Below are positions 36,823 to 47,865 of a DNA stretch of 64,000 bases, one piece after another (the first letter of the stretch is position 1; the number at the start of each line of letters is the position of its first letter). Source of the DNA: Anas platyrhynchos (taxonomy: Eukaryota > Chordata > Aves > Anseriformes > Anatidae). Both the position numbers and the translations under genes were made by a program. The notes below the pieces were generated by a model that was given only the letters and a program-made list of their open reading frames with translations, ran no database searches and was not told where the DNA came from. The stretch spans positions 31,865,001 to 31,929,000 of the forward strand of contig NC_092589.1 in NCBI RefSeq assembly GCF_047663525.1, given 5' to 3'.

Positions 36823-38231
36823 TGTTATAAATGAGGTCTCAACTCAATCTGAATTTTGTAATACTTATAAAACAAATATTTCTAAAAGGTATAAAAGCTA
36901 TAAAAGGTATAAAAGACAAGTAAACAGCACTGGGTGTGCAGGGAGTCTATGCTCCACCAACACTCACACACAAACATCAAACGTTCTAAATATACAGAAC
37001 ATTGCTTGACATACTAAACCCAAGTATGCCTATGCATACGTACAATCAGGAAAGGTAACAAACAATCCCTTAAGTTCCACGACTCAACAGGCTCCATTTT
37101 CCACTCCTTTTCTTGATTACATACAAGTCTCCATTTTCCATTCCCTTTGAGCAATATGTCTTGCTTTAAGTTGTTAAGCAACTTGGTCTTCAGGCCTTAT
37201 GTATCCCGTTCTTCCCGGATCGAAGAAAAGCACATCCATCTCCTTTTCAAGGCCAATAGGCGTGGGTCAAAAGGCAAGTCCAGGTCACCAGGGGGCGTAA
37301 CAGCAAAGGCCTGCGATGGCTGTAGCAGCAGAGGGGCCCATGGTGTAGCAGTCGGATCAGTAGAGGAGCCCGCAGCTCCCTCACTATCTGGCAAACCACA
37401 TGCTTCTGACTGTGGTCCCACAGGGCTCTTTAATGCCTCAGAGACTGCTCGCCAGGTGCCGAGCAATACCACTGCAACCTTGTCGTTTTTAGTTGCAGAG
37501 TCCCACACCTTGACCTCAGTTTGGTCCCATATTTCAGGCTCATAAACTGTCCAATTGTTAATAAGGAGAATAAGCTGTGAGGTTACCAGGACAGTCTTTG
37601 TTCCTAAGGACGTATGATTCCCCATAATGCGCAACTGCTTACCAGCGAGAGGCAGTTGTGTGCACAGGTCTGCTTCTCTCAGCTCGAGCTTCTCTCCAGC
37701 TCCAGTGCACCTATTCCCAGCGACTTTCTGTCTCTGAGCGGTTTGCTGAGTCTGGCCAAACCTATCTTCATGAGGCAATCAATGTGCCTGTTCCCGTCCT
37801 GGTCTCCATTCTGCCAGCCTGTTCCTCTTCACTTCCTTTTCCTGCTTCTTTATCAATGTAACTTCATCGTGTTGCCTTTTTTTATCTTGAGGGCAGGCTC
37901 CCATCTTATACCCTTCTCTCCACAGCAGTTCTTTTCAAAACAACTTCTCATTGGTTAAACAACTTTGAAGGTAACAACAAAAGCAAACACCCAGAAACAT
38001 CCAGGCCTTAAGGGCTGGAGAACAAGAAACCAGAGACTGCATGGAGTCTCATGAATCACCCTTCTTTGTTCCCTCTAAACTCTTTTATATTCCTGATGTC
38101 CTCCTCCTTAAGAGTCTAATGTTATCTCAGCCACGGGGCTTTCCAACCCCCATGGCCACATTCCCAAATCTCCCCCTTCTTTATTAATATAAACCATTTT
38201 CTTGACACGAATTACCACTCCATATATAACA
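36823..38231 (-). mobile_element. LTR-type endogenous retroviral insertion inside CR1 copy A
   Basis: This 1409-bp insertion is bounded by TGTTATA at 36823 and TATAACA at 38231. It is flanked by a perfect 4-bp target duplication, CTAA (36819-36822 and 38232-38235). Removing one CTAA restores a continuous CR1 sequence across the break. The minus strand appears to be the coding orientation: an LTR-like stretch from 38231 to about 37860 has a TATA-like box, followed by a leader and a gag-like start. The 3' boundary resembles the LTR ends at 45386 and 46452. It is far too short for a full provirus, so most internal sequence is missing. Confidence 0.8.
37197..37625 (-). pseudogene. Gag-like fragment of an endogenous retrovirus
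   Basis: A minus-strand frame contains an internal Met-Gly-Asn start at 37623-37625, as in a myristoylated gag matrix protein. About 140 codons follow, with a proline-rich later part, before the stop near 37197. It lies where gag would be relative to the inferred 5' LTR. No capsid, protease or polymerase follows before the 3' boundary. The assignment rests on position and the N-terminal motif only, since I could not compare it with a family. Confidence 0.45.
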
Positions 38232-39297
38232 CTAATATCCAACCTAGACCTCCCCTGGTGCAACTTTAGGCCATTTCTCCTTGTCCTGTCACCAGGCACG
38301 TGGGAAAACAGACCAACACCCACCTCGCTACAGCTTCCTTTAAGGTACCCAAAGACTGTGATAAGGTCACCCCTGAGCCTCCCCTTCTCCAGGCTGAACA
38401 AGCCCAGCTCCCTCAGCCGCTCCTCATGGGACTTGTTCTCCAGACCACTCACCAGCTTCATCGCCCTTCTCTGGACTCGCTCAAGCACCTCCATGTCCTT
38501 CTTGTAGAGAGGGGCCCAAAACTGAACACAGTACTCGAGGTGCGGCCTCACCAGAGCCGAGTACAGGGGGACGATCACCTCCCTAGCCCTGCTGGTCACA
38601 CTGTTTCTGATACAAGCCAGGATGCCGTTGGCCTTCTTGGCCACCTGAGCACACTGCTGGCTCATATTCAGCCGACTGTCCACCAATACTCCCAGGTCCT
38701 TCTCTGCCAGGCAGCTTTCCAACCATTCCTCTCCCAGCCTGTAGCTCTGCTTGGGGTTATTGCGCCCCAGGTGCAGGACCCGACACTTGGCTTTGTTGAA
38801 CTTCATGCAGTTGACCTCAGCCCATCGGTGCAGCCTATCCAGATCCTCCTGCAGAGCCTTCCTACCCTCGAGCAGATCGACACACGCACCTAACTTGGTG
38901 TCATCTGCACACTTACTGAGGGTGCACTCAATGCCCTCATCCAGATCTTCGATGAAGATGTTAAAGAGGACCGGCCCCAGCACCGAGCCCTGGGGAACGC
39001 CACTAGTGACCGGCCTCCAACTGGATTTGACTCCATTCACCACGACTCTTTGGGCCCGGCTATCCAGCCAGTTTCTAACTCAACGAAGCGTGCGCCAGTC
39101 CAAGCCAAGAGCAGCCAGTTTCTTGAGGAGAATACTGTGGGAAACGGTGTCAAAAGCCTTGCTGAAGTCAAGGTAGACCACATCCACAGCCTTTCCCTCA
39201 TCCACCAAGTGTGTCCATTTGTCACAGAAGGAGATCAGGTTCGTCAAGCAGGACCTGCCTTCCATAAACCCATGCTGACTGGGCCTGATCACTCAAT
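38232..39297 (-). mobile_element. CR1 LINE copy A, reverse-transcriptase part (part 2 of 2)
   Basis: Minus-strand CR1 ORF2 sequence includes [25 protein letters not shown] and the catalytic motif as CADDTKLG (normally F/YADD). It runs from about RPSQHGF (39290) to the C-terminal region, then jumps over the LTR insertion to 36822. The 5' end is truncated near 39297. A TGA at 39077-39079 replaces a Trp codon, so the copy is dead. It is nearly identical to CR1 copy C on the plus strand. Confidence 0.92.
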
Positions 39298-39452
39298 CGG
39301 CCTAGTGCCATTAAAGATACCAAAAAATCTTTTTACAAATTCATCAGTGCAAAACGGAGGACTAAGGAGAACGGTTCCTACAATGCATTGAGGACAATTT
39401 TCTGATGGATCTGGGAAACTGCAGGTCAGTCAGTCTAACCTGTATCCCTGGA
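39298..39452 (+). mobile_element. CR1 LINE copy B, rearranged fragment
   Basis: Plus-strand pieces of CR1 ORF2 occur out of order. The linker segment (SFYKFISAKR-like, about 39308-39371) comes first, then the end of the endonuclease (39372-39412), then the start of reverse transcriptase (GNCRSVSLT, to about 39449). The last part is shared, with the same internal deletion, by copy D at 47557-47640. It runs directly into a minisatellite. Confidence 0.75.
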
Positions 39453-39714
39453 AAGGTTGGGGACCCAGGAACTGGGGACCCTGGAAAGGTTGGGGACCCA
39501 GGAACTGGGGACCCTGGAAAGGTTGGGGACCCAGGAACTGGGGACCCTGGAAAGGTTGGGGACCCAGGAACTGGGGACCCTGGAAAGGTTGGGGACCCAG
39601 GAACTGGGGACCCTGGAAAGGTTGGGGACCCAGGAACTGGGGACCCTGGAAAGGTTGGGGACCCAGGAACTGGGGACCCTGGAACTGGGGACCCAGGAAC
39701 TGGGGACCCAGGAT
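39450..39714. repeat. 33-bp minisatellite, seven units plus partials
   Basis: The unit reads GGAAAGGTTGGGGACC then CAGGAACTGGGGACCCT. Units start at 39450, 39483, 39516, 39549, 39582, 39615 and 39648 and are essentially identical. They are followed by shorter 15-bp subunits to 39714. Because 33 is a multiple of three, both strands stay open as 11-residue Gly/Pro repeats. The first unit grows out of the CR1 codons for PGKV. Confidence 0.95.
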
Positions 39715-41837
39715 CACGTGACAGCAACTTTAGAAAAACCCATGTTCCAAGATACCTGTAGCTATGTGGAATAGTGCTGCTTAAATACTAAAATCTAATT
39801 ACCCATCAATTTTTCCTTGAATTTAAAAAAAAAAGTTATCTAAAAGCTAGATGTCCACTAGGAGGTAGTTGCAAGTGGACCAGCCATAGTCTTAAACGCA
39901 ATCAAGTCAATATAAACCCCTCTTTGTAAACGGCAACTTAATTTTAAATATCTACAGAGACTTTTAGAGTCTATATTTATCAGAGAGAAATAAGGCACTG
40001 GTACAGTGGCATGCATCAGATCTATGCCATGCACTCGTAAGATATATGCCTGAGGATGAGAACCTAAAGGCATTAAACCTAAAATAGTTGGTTATGAACC
40101 TCAACGTAAGACAGGAGAGACAAATCCTAAATCTTAGTGCAAATATGCTTTTCAGTAGTTGTGTTTTGCTTATCCCCCATAGCTGAACATGAGAAGCATT
40201 CAAGAAATCCAAGCTGGAAATGGAAAAAAAAGTAATAATGATAATAAAAAAAACAAGGTCCACAGTTACAGACAAAAAAAATATGTAAAAAATAAAATCA
40301 GACAAATCCCCTTTATTCTCTTCTACACTGTCTTTGCCCACTTAGCGCAGAGGCATACCTTTGTAACTAGGACTTAATTCAGGCACAGATGTGATAGCTT
40401 TGCAGAATCAAACAATCAACATGCAACTTTCAGCACATACTTACTTTTCAAAGTAAACATTCAAGAATAAGAACTAATTTTTTAGAAGAACTGACAAGCA
40501 TTATCTAGCTTCTTTATGCTTTGCCAACTTCACCTCATTTTTACATCTCACTTCCAGGAGGCAGGCTTTTATATGAAGCTGTGTTTTCATACACTCAGAA
40601 AAAAAAATAAGTGATTATATCTTTGACAAGCCAGACTGCACGAGCATGGCAATTATACCATACTGTATGTCTCCTGAGGGACAGGAGTTAATCACATCGC
40701 AACATCATTTTGAGAAGATAAGCAATATCTTAGATGTTTTAAGGTTTTCCCTGTTCTGTACATCTAGCTGACCAAATTGGTGCCATAAACGATTGCTACC
40801 TGTGGAAAGCAAATTTTATTAAGTGAAGATAATCTGTGATATTGTTCTTTAGTCTTAGTAGCGGATGCTAGTTTTGATAACATCAATATATTGGAGGACT
40901 CAGGGCTGTGTTACAGACATAGTCAAAGAAACTCTCAAGCTCCCCAACCCATATAAAATTTTTAACCCAGGAGCACTTACCTGCCAGCTTCTGAATTTTA
41001 CTTACTACCAAACAACTTCATTGGGAAGTAGCACCCCCAGGGTTTTCCCATTCTGAGTAGTCACCACCGATGTTACTAGCTCTTAGAGTGTCCCAAACTA
41101 TTTCACAGAGATTGTAGAAAACACGAGGAAAAAGCAGTCTACTTAGGAACACGGATTCCATTTCACGAGGACAGTAGAAAAACACCCTAAGTAACCTGAA
41201 CCTCATACTCCCCTAGAGTGGCAAGTCTTCCCATACTCCTCATGCTTCCTTTATAGCAAAGGTCAAATGATCCCCACCTGGCAGATTTCACTTCACATGT
41301 GTGGAGTCATGAGACCTTGTGGAATAGGCTCATCAACCTAGGTTTCAATGTTTAAGGTTCAATTGCTCCTTATCACTAATAGAAATAACCTGACAAGGGG
41401 CTTAGTGGTTAGAGTTGACCTAATGAATTAAATACAAAAGGCATCTGAGGCTCATATTTCTGCTAGTCATTCTGTGAGGAAAATTAGTACAGAGCCTGTT
41501 AAAATAAGATCAATAAACTTAAATAAAATAAAAAAGAAAATGACCTAAAAGGCAAAATTGTCGTCATAGATTTTCATCTGTCTAGTCACGACAGATAAAG
41601 AATATAGCAATCAGAAAGACTTTGCTTGACATTAATGTTGCTTAAATTTGCTTTTCTGAGATCTCTTCTTTATGCCGGACTTTTAAAAATCTAGCGCCAT
41701 GACCTCCGACTGCAGTATTTACTTTGGCTGCACATAAACTATCATGTATAAATGCCAGGATACGGATCCTCACTCCCTGTTCAGGTCAAGGACCGGACTG
41801 AAAGTTTTGGCTTCAATTTGGTTACATGACTACATTG
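39715..41837. other. Intergenic sequence between CR1 copies B and C
   Basis: This is AT-rich sequence with no recognised gene, RNA or named repeat. It contains only chance ORFs up to about 125 codons and short A runs. Confidence 0.7.
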
Positions 41838-41930
41838 CTGTTGTCATGGTTTCCCCTAGCCGGCAGCTAAGCACCACACAGCCGTTCGCACAGCCGTTCA
41901 TTCGCTCAAGGCTTGTAGGAGCTGTGCCGG
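41838..41930 (+). mobile_element. Possible LTR fragment beside CR1 copy C
   Basis: The stretch beginning TGTCATGGTTTCCCC and continuing with an AGCACCACACAGCCG segment resembles the start of avian LTRs as I remember them. It is short, has no visible partner LTR and abuts the CR1 sequence. Confidence 0.3.
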
Positions 41931-41939
41931 GAGAACAAT

Positions 41940-44813
41940 GGCAAGGCCGGGGGATAGGGCAATGGCCCAGCTGAAGTGCTTCTACACCAATGCACGCAGC
42001 ATGGGTAACAAACAGGAGGAGCTGGAATCCATCGTGCAGCAGGCAGGCTACGACTTGGTTGCCATCATGGAGACGTGGTAGGACCAGTCTCATGACTGGA
42101 GTGCTGCAATGCCTGGCTATAAGCTCTTCAGAAGGGACAGGCAGCACATGGTTTGGCTCTCTATATTAGAGAATCTTTCGATGTTGTGGAACTCGAGGCT
42201 GGGAATGGCAAGGTTGAGTCCCTTTGGGTTAGGATCAGCGGGAAGGCCAACAAGGCTAGCGTCCTGGTCGGGGTCTGTTATAGACCCCCGAACCAGGATG
42301 AGGAGACGGATGAGGAGTTCTACAGGCAACTGACAGAAGTTGCGAAATCGTCGGCGCTTGTTCTCATGGGGGACTTCAACTTCCCTGACATATCCTGGAA
42401 GCACAACACAGCCCAGAGAAAGCAGTCCAGGAGGTTTCTGTGGAAGGTAGTTTCCTGATGCAGCTGGTTAGTGAGCCTACCAGGGGTGGCGCCCCACTAG
42501 ACCTTCTCTTCACAAACAGAGAAGGACTGGTGGGAGATGTGGTGGTCGGAAGCTGTCTTGGGCAGAGTGACCACGAAATGGTGGAGTTCTCTATTCTTGG
42601 CGAGGCCAGGAAGGGGACCAGTAAAACCGCTGTACTGGAGTTCCGGAGGACTGACTTTGAGCTGCTCAGGACACTGGTTGGTGGAGTCCCTTGGGAGGCG
42701 GTTCTGAAGGGCAGAGGAGTCCAGGAAGGCTGGGTGCTCTTCAAGAGGGAAATCTTAATGGCGCAGGAGCGGTCTGTCCCCACGTGCCCAAAGACGAGCC
42801 AGTGTGGAAGAAGAACGGCCTGGCTCAACAGAGAGTTGCAGCCTGAGCTTAGGAGAAAAAAGAGGGTTTACAATCTTTGGAAAAAAGGGCGGGACACTGA
42901 GGAGGACTGTAAGGATGTTACGAGGCTGTGCAGGGACAAAATTAGAAAGGCCTTAGCTCATCTGGAGCTCAACCTGGCTGCTGCCGTTAAAGACAAAAAA
43001 AAATCTTTTTTCAAATATATCAATGCAAAACGGAAGATTAAGGAGAATCTCCATCCTTTACTGGATGCGGGGGGAAACCTTGTTACAAAAGATGAGGAAA
43101 AGGCAGAGGTGCTTAATGCCTTCTTTGCCTCAGTCTTTAGTGGCAATACTGGTTGTTCTCCGGATACCAAGTACCCTGAGCTGGCGGAAGGGGATGGGGA
43201 GCAGGATGTGGCCCTCACTATCCACGAATAAATGGTTGGCGACCTGCTACAGCACTTGGATGTGCACAAGTCGATGGGGCCGGATGGGATCCACCCGAGG
43301 GTACTGAGAGAACTGGCAGAGGAGCTGGCCAAGCCGCTTTCCATCATTTATCTGCAGTCCTGGCTATCGGGGGAGGTCCCAATTGACTGGTGGCTAGCAA
43401 ACATGACGCCCATCTACATGAAGGGCTGGAGGGCAGACCCGGGAAACTATAGGCCTGTCAGTTTGACCTCAGTGCCAGGGAAGTTTATGGAGCAGATTAT
43501 CTTGAGAGTCATCACGCAGCACTTGCAGGGCAAGCAGGCGATCAGGCCCAGTCAGCATGGGTTTATGAAAGGCAGGTCCTGCTTGACGAACCTGATCTCC
43601 TTCTATGACAAATGGACACACTTGGTGGACGAGGGAAAGGCTGTGGATGTGGTCTACCTTGACTTCAGCAAGGCTTTTGACACCGTTTCCCACAGTATTC
43701 TCCTCAAGAAACTGGCTGCTCTTGGCTTGGACTGGCATATGCTTCGTTGGGTTAGAAACTGGCTGGATAGCCGGGCCCAAAGAGTCGTGGTGAATGGAGT
43801 CAAATCCAGTTGGAGGCCGGTCACTAGTGGCGTTCCCCAGGGCTCGGTGCTGGGGCCGGTCCTCTTTAAGATCTTCATCGAAGATCTGGACGAGGGCATT
43901 GAGTGCACCCTCAGTAAGTGTGCAGATGACACCAAGTTAGGTGCGTGTGTCGATCTGCTCGAGGGTAGGAAGGCTCTGCAGGAGGATCTGGATAGGCTGC
44001 ACCGATGGGCTGAGGTCAACTGCATGAAGTTCAACAAGGCCAAGTGCCGGGTCCTGCACCTGGGGCGCAATAACCCCAAGCAGAGCTACAGGCTGGGAGA
44101 GGAATGGTTGGAAAGCTGCCTGGCAGAGAAGGACCTGGGAGTATTGTTTGATAGTGGGCTGAATATGAGCCAGCAGTGTGCTCAGGTGGCCGAGAAAGCC
44201 AACGGCATCCTGGCTTGCATAAGAAGCAGTGTGGCCAGCAGGGCTAGGGAAGTGATTGTCCCCCTGTACTCGGCTCTGGTGAGGCCGCACCTCGAGTACT
44301 GTGTTCAGTTTTGGGCCCCTCTCTACAAGAAGGACATCGAGGTGCTTGAGCGAGTCCAGAGAAGGGCAATGAAGCTGGTGAGGGGTCTGGAGAACAAGTC
44401 CCATGAGGAGCGGCTGAGGGAGCCGCTTGTTCCTCCTGGAGAAGAGGAGGCTCGGGGTGACCTTATTGCTCTCTACAGGTACCTTAAAGGAGGCTGTAGA
44501 GAGGTGGGGGTTGGTCTGTTCTCCCACATGCCTGGTGACAGGACGAGGGGGAATGGGCTAAAGTTGCCCCAGGGGAGTTTTAGGTTGGATCTTAGGAAGA
44601 ACTTCTTTACCGAAAGGGTTGTTAGACATTGGAACAGGCTGCTCAGGGAAGCGGTGGAGTCACCATCCCTGGGTGTCTTTAAAAGACATTTAGATGTAGA
44701 GCTCAGTGATATGGTTTAGTGGAGGACTGGTTAGTGTTAGTGTTAGGCCGGAGGTTGGACTCGATGATCTTGGAGGTCTCTTCCAACCTAGATAGTTCTG
44801 TGTTTCTGTTGCA
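41940..44813 (+). mobile_element. CR1 LINE copy C, near-complete ORF2 and 3' end
   Basis: A plus-strand non-LTR retrotransposon covers nearly all of ORF2 and the short 3'UTR. It ends in TAGTTCTGTGTTTCTG, the CR1 octamer-type tail. The endonuclease domain (CFYTNARSMGNK, YRPPNQD, MGDFNFPDISW) is followed by a linker, reverse transcriptase ([44 protein letters not shown]) and the CR1 C-terminal region. No ORF1 is visible upstream, so it is 5'-truncated. Confidence 0.93.
41968..44719 (+). pseudogene. CR1 ORF2 (endonuclease/reverse transcriptase), inactivated
   Basis: The ORF2 reading frame is broken. A TAG at 42079-42081 replaces a Trp codon in the METWW region. The frame shifts near 42145-42155 and again near 42435-42445. 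A TAA at 43229-43231 replaces a sense codon. After that stop the frame is open for 495 codons (43232-44719), including all reverse-transcriptase motifs. The active-site aspartates are present as ADD in CADDTKLG. The element cannot make a full-length ORF2 protein. Confidence 0.9.
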
Positions 44814-45385
44814 GTCTCCCAGCTCAGAGCCAGCCACCTATTAGTCTGGCGCAACGGATTTGTGTTTTCCTTGCACTAGCTGTTCCTTCACCTCCTCTTC
44901 ACATACAAGGACACGCATCTCTTTCATGCTCCTTCAGGAGTAAACAAGCCAGGAGAGATTAAAGCCTCTTTCTTCAGGTCAGTAAGATCCCTGCCTTTGG
45001 TTTCAGTGAGAATTCAGGCCCTAAAAACTCAAGTGTCTTCTGGACGGTGTTTCTTCTGGTAGGATGATTTCATTTCTCCTTTGAAGGCTTACAGGGATGT
45101 AGTAGCAAAAGCAAAGGCATAAAACGGTACCTGAGGCACAGGCTACTTTTCAGCCTGCAGCAGACTACAGGTATGATATCATCCTTCGATATCATACCTA
45201 TATCATATATCATGTTATCATATCAAGAAACGTAGAAAACTGCCTGTTGCTTCTCAGGTTTCAAGTTTTCTCTTAAAAGGTGTATGCAAAGGTGTAATCA
45301 GCTGTCTGAGTACAATTCTCACGTATACATGAGCATTTTCCTCTCCCCTTCCCAACATGGAGTGCAACACTTTTCATCATACTGT
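44814..45385. other. Intergenic spacer after CR1 copy C
   Basis: No gene or named repeat is seen. A cluster of ATATCAT/GATATCAT words at about 45172-45228 forms small imperfect palindromes. Confidence 0.65.
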
Positions 45386-45745
45386 TATAAATTCCGAGTC
45401 AACTTAGCTTTATGAGATTTATTTATGGGGTTAATACAAGGCAAGTAAAGAGCACTGGGTGCGCGGGGAGTCTGGGCTCCTCCAACACGCATACACGTTA
45501 CATCAGGCGGCAGCTTTTTCTGCTCCTAGGCTAATACATGTTCATGACTACTTCTAGAAAAGGCAGTGTTATTATAATTAGTTCCCGGATTCCGAACCCT
45601 CCCACTGGCACATGCCTATCAGTCCCCGGTGGTCCCTCTGGGGGTCTCTCGTGCTGAAGGCTCATAGTCTTCCTCCCAGGCTTTGTCCTTCTCCTTTGTC
45701 CATCTTGGCTGGATATCAGGCTTGCCTCTAACTCTATACGAAAAA
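45386..45745 (-). mobile_element. LTR fragment 1 (same family as 46452)
   Basis: It begins TGTTATAAATT and shares with 46452-46800 an AGCACTGGGTGCG-type segment near the end and a long stretch around CTCTGGGGGTCTCTC and TGAAGGCTCATAGTC (roughly 85% identical by eye). In the minus orientation TATAACA is the LTR 3' end. The other side is truncated near 45745. Confidence 0.7.
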
Positions 45746-46189
45746 GAGAGAGAAGCACACCTTTCTACTCTGTCAGCTACTGGCAGACCTGGAGGAAAAA
45801 AAAAAAAAAAGTTGTTAATTAAAAAGTAATGTTGTTTTAAGGCATTTCACCAAATATGTTAATATTTGGTAGAAACCAGACAACAAATGAAAGGGAAGAA
45901 GAAACAGTAGAAGGTACTTGCATGACCTTAATTTACACGGCAATGGACAACAACGACAACCTGCAATGATTCAGAAGTGCCTTACACCATTCACCCTTGA
46001 GACAGAAAACTGGGATTCCCATATGATGTAAGGGGAGTGCAATCCCTCTCAAAATACAAGAGCCTGGGGGACGCTACTGAGTACTGAAAATGTTAAGGCT
46101 AGGCAGCACCGAACTCAGAGAAGGCAGGCTGAGTCTCCCTGGCCGTCCACGTAACAGACAAGAGCCTCAGCTTTTAGCCCTAAGCAACG
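45746..46189. other. Spacer between LTR fragment 1 and CR1 copy D
   Basis: A short A tract (about 45797-45811) and AT-rich sequence are present. I recognise no gene. The right end may already be CR1 5' sequence. Confidence 0.5.
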
Positions 46190-46451
46190 ATTCGTAGTGC
46201 CAGGCGGGGAACTAGTTCTTCTTAAGCCAGGGACCATTCCAGCATCTTTAAAGCTACAGAAAGGCTTGAAGGCTCTGTGGAATCATGTTCCTGGCGCAAA
46301 AATCTGGGGACCAGGACTGGGCAAGTGGGGCACAAGTGTGCTGGGGAGCAAGCTCTCTGGGCTGATTACCAGGGCTTTAAACTAGGTTTGATGGGGGAAG
46401 GGAGGGGAGCTAAAGGTGACAGAGAAGGGCTGGGGGAAGTCCTCACTACTG
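46190..46451 (+). mobile_element. CR1 LINE copy D, 5' part (part 1 of 2)
   Basis: The plus strand resembles the CR1 region upstream of ORF2, for example TTTAAAGCTACAGAAAGGC and CAGGGCTTTAAACTAGG. It is interrupted at 46452 by an LTR element and resumes near 47300. Confidence 0.6.
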
Positions 46452-47299
46452 TTATAAATGGCTCAGTCTTCAAAATAGGACTATAATCAAAGTTTACAAT
46501 TTATTAAAGGAATAGAGGTAGAGCAAACAGTGCTGGGTGCGCCGGGAATCTCTGCTCCACCAAGACGCACACCAGTTACATCAAGCAGCTGATTTTTATG
46601 CTCCTAGGCTAACACATATTCATTACTGCTTCTAAAAAATAAACAGGGTTATTATAATTAGTTTCCGGAATCCAAACTCTCCTACTGGAGCATGCGTAAC
46701 AGTCTCCGGTGGTTCCTCTGGGGGTCTCTCATGCTGAAGGCTCATAGTCTTCCTCCCTCTGGTCCTTCTCCTTTGTCCAGCTTGGCTGTAAGAGACTTGT
46801 GCAGCATCCCCTGCAAGCTTTGTCTTTTAGTCGTTCTTCAGCTTTCCCCGTCTCCTTAGTCTCCTGGCCAGATACCAGAGACTTGCATAGTGTCCCATGC
46901 AATAGTCATAATAGTTAGCAGCTATTCTGAACCCTCCCAGGTATCAGAGACTTCAAGTAAAAGCCTACAAATACATTTCCCTTCAAGCTCTCTATTGACA
47001 CGAATTGCTAAAACATTCCTTTGCAAGGTACAAGAACTACATACATGTACATTAACCACTCTGTTTTTCTTAGACTTGTGCTTATAGAAGGGTCTGTAGG
47101 ACAGAAGGTCCCATTCATCATACCATTCAGCCCTAGCATTGTTCCATACTGCCGCGGATCAGATGAACACATTTCACACCACTGCCACTGTTGAAGACAG
47201 GGAAAAACTTCTGAGCTCTCCCATAGGATTGTCTGAGGGCTCCTCAGAGAAGGTAGCGTTCCCAATCCCCCGTCCAGTATCCTCTTCTTGCATCCCCCC
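46452..47299 (-). mobile_element. LTR and adjacent internal piece of an endogenous retrovirus, inserted in CR1 copy D
   Basis: The left boundary is TGTTATAAATGG, and a minus-strand AATAAA about 50 bp inside suggests the LTR 3' end. The LTR-like part extends to about 47020, where GACACGAATT matches a stretch near the opposite end of the 36823-38231 insertion. Beyond it, 47030-47299 is probably internal retroviral sequence with a 110-codon minus-strand frame of no recognised domain. No clear target duplication is visible, so the right boundary is uncertain. Confidence 0.6.
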
Positions 47300-47645
47300 G
47301 GGGTAACTGTACCTGCTGCTTCCCTAAAGTGCCTGTGCACGGAGCGTGGGAAATAAACAGGATGAGCTCAAGGTCTGCGTTCGGACACAGGGCCACGATC
47401 TCATTGCGATCACACAGATCAGGAGGAGGAAGTCGACGAGGCCTTCTACGAGCAGCTGCTAGTAGCCTCACAATCACGAGCTCTGGCCCACATGGGGACT
47501 TCAATTACCCAGACATCTGCTGGGTAAGCAATTCGAACAGGCACGAGCAGTCCAAACGGTTCCTACAATGCGGTGAGGACAATTTTCTGATGGATCTGGG
47601 AAACTGCAGGTCAGTCAGTCTCACCTGTGTCCCTGGAAAGGTATT
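47300..47645 (+). mobile_element. CR1 LINE copy D, endonuclease piece with internal deletion (part 2 of 2)
   Basis: It resumes with the ORF2 start (AAGTGCCTGTGCACGGAGC, then GNKQDEL-like codons) and the endonuclease motif GDFNYPDICW at about 47490-47520. It then jumps directly from the FLM of the endonuclease end to GNCRSVSLTCVPGK of the reverse transcriptase near 47595. The rest of ORF2 is absent. Confidence 0.85.
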
Positions 47646-47831
47646 GGAGCAGCTTGCTTGGGATGCCACCCCGGACCAGGACTGGAGTCCCGCTCCGAAT
47701 TTTCTCAGAAAGAAAGTTCTGTGCACCAATTTTCCCATTTCCAGTGTTAAGGGTTGCCAAAGCACGTCTCTGTGGTATATAGAGTTTGTACTGGTTGCAC
47801 TTCACCCATTAGGAGAGATGCACTGAAACTC

Positions 47832-47865
<34 letters not shown>

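Noticed and set aside
43232-44719. A 495-codon open frame as a possible host gene
   Set aside because: All motifs are CR1 reverse transcriptase, and the upstream half is broken by stops and frameshifts. It is a dead retrotransposon, not a domesticated gene.
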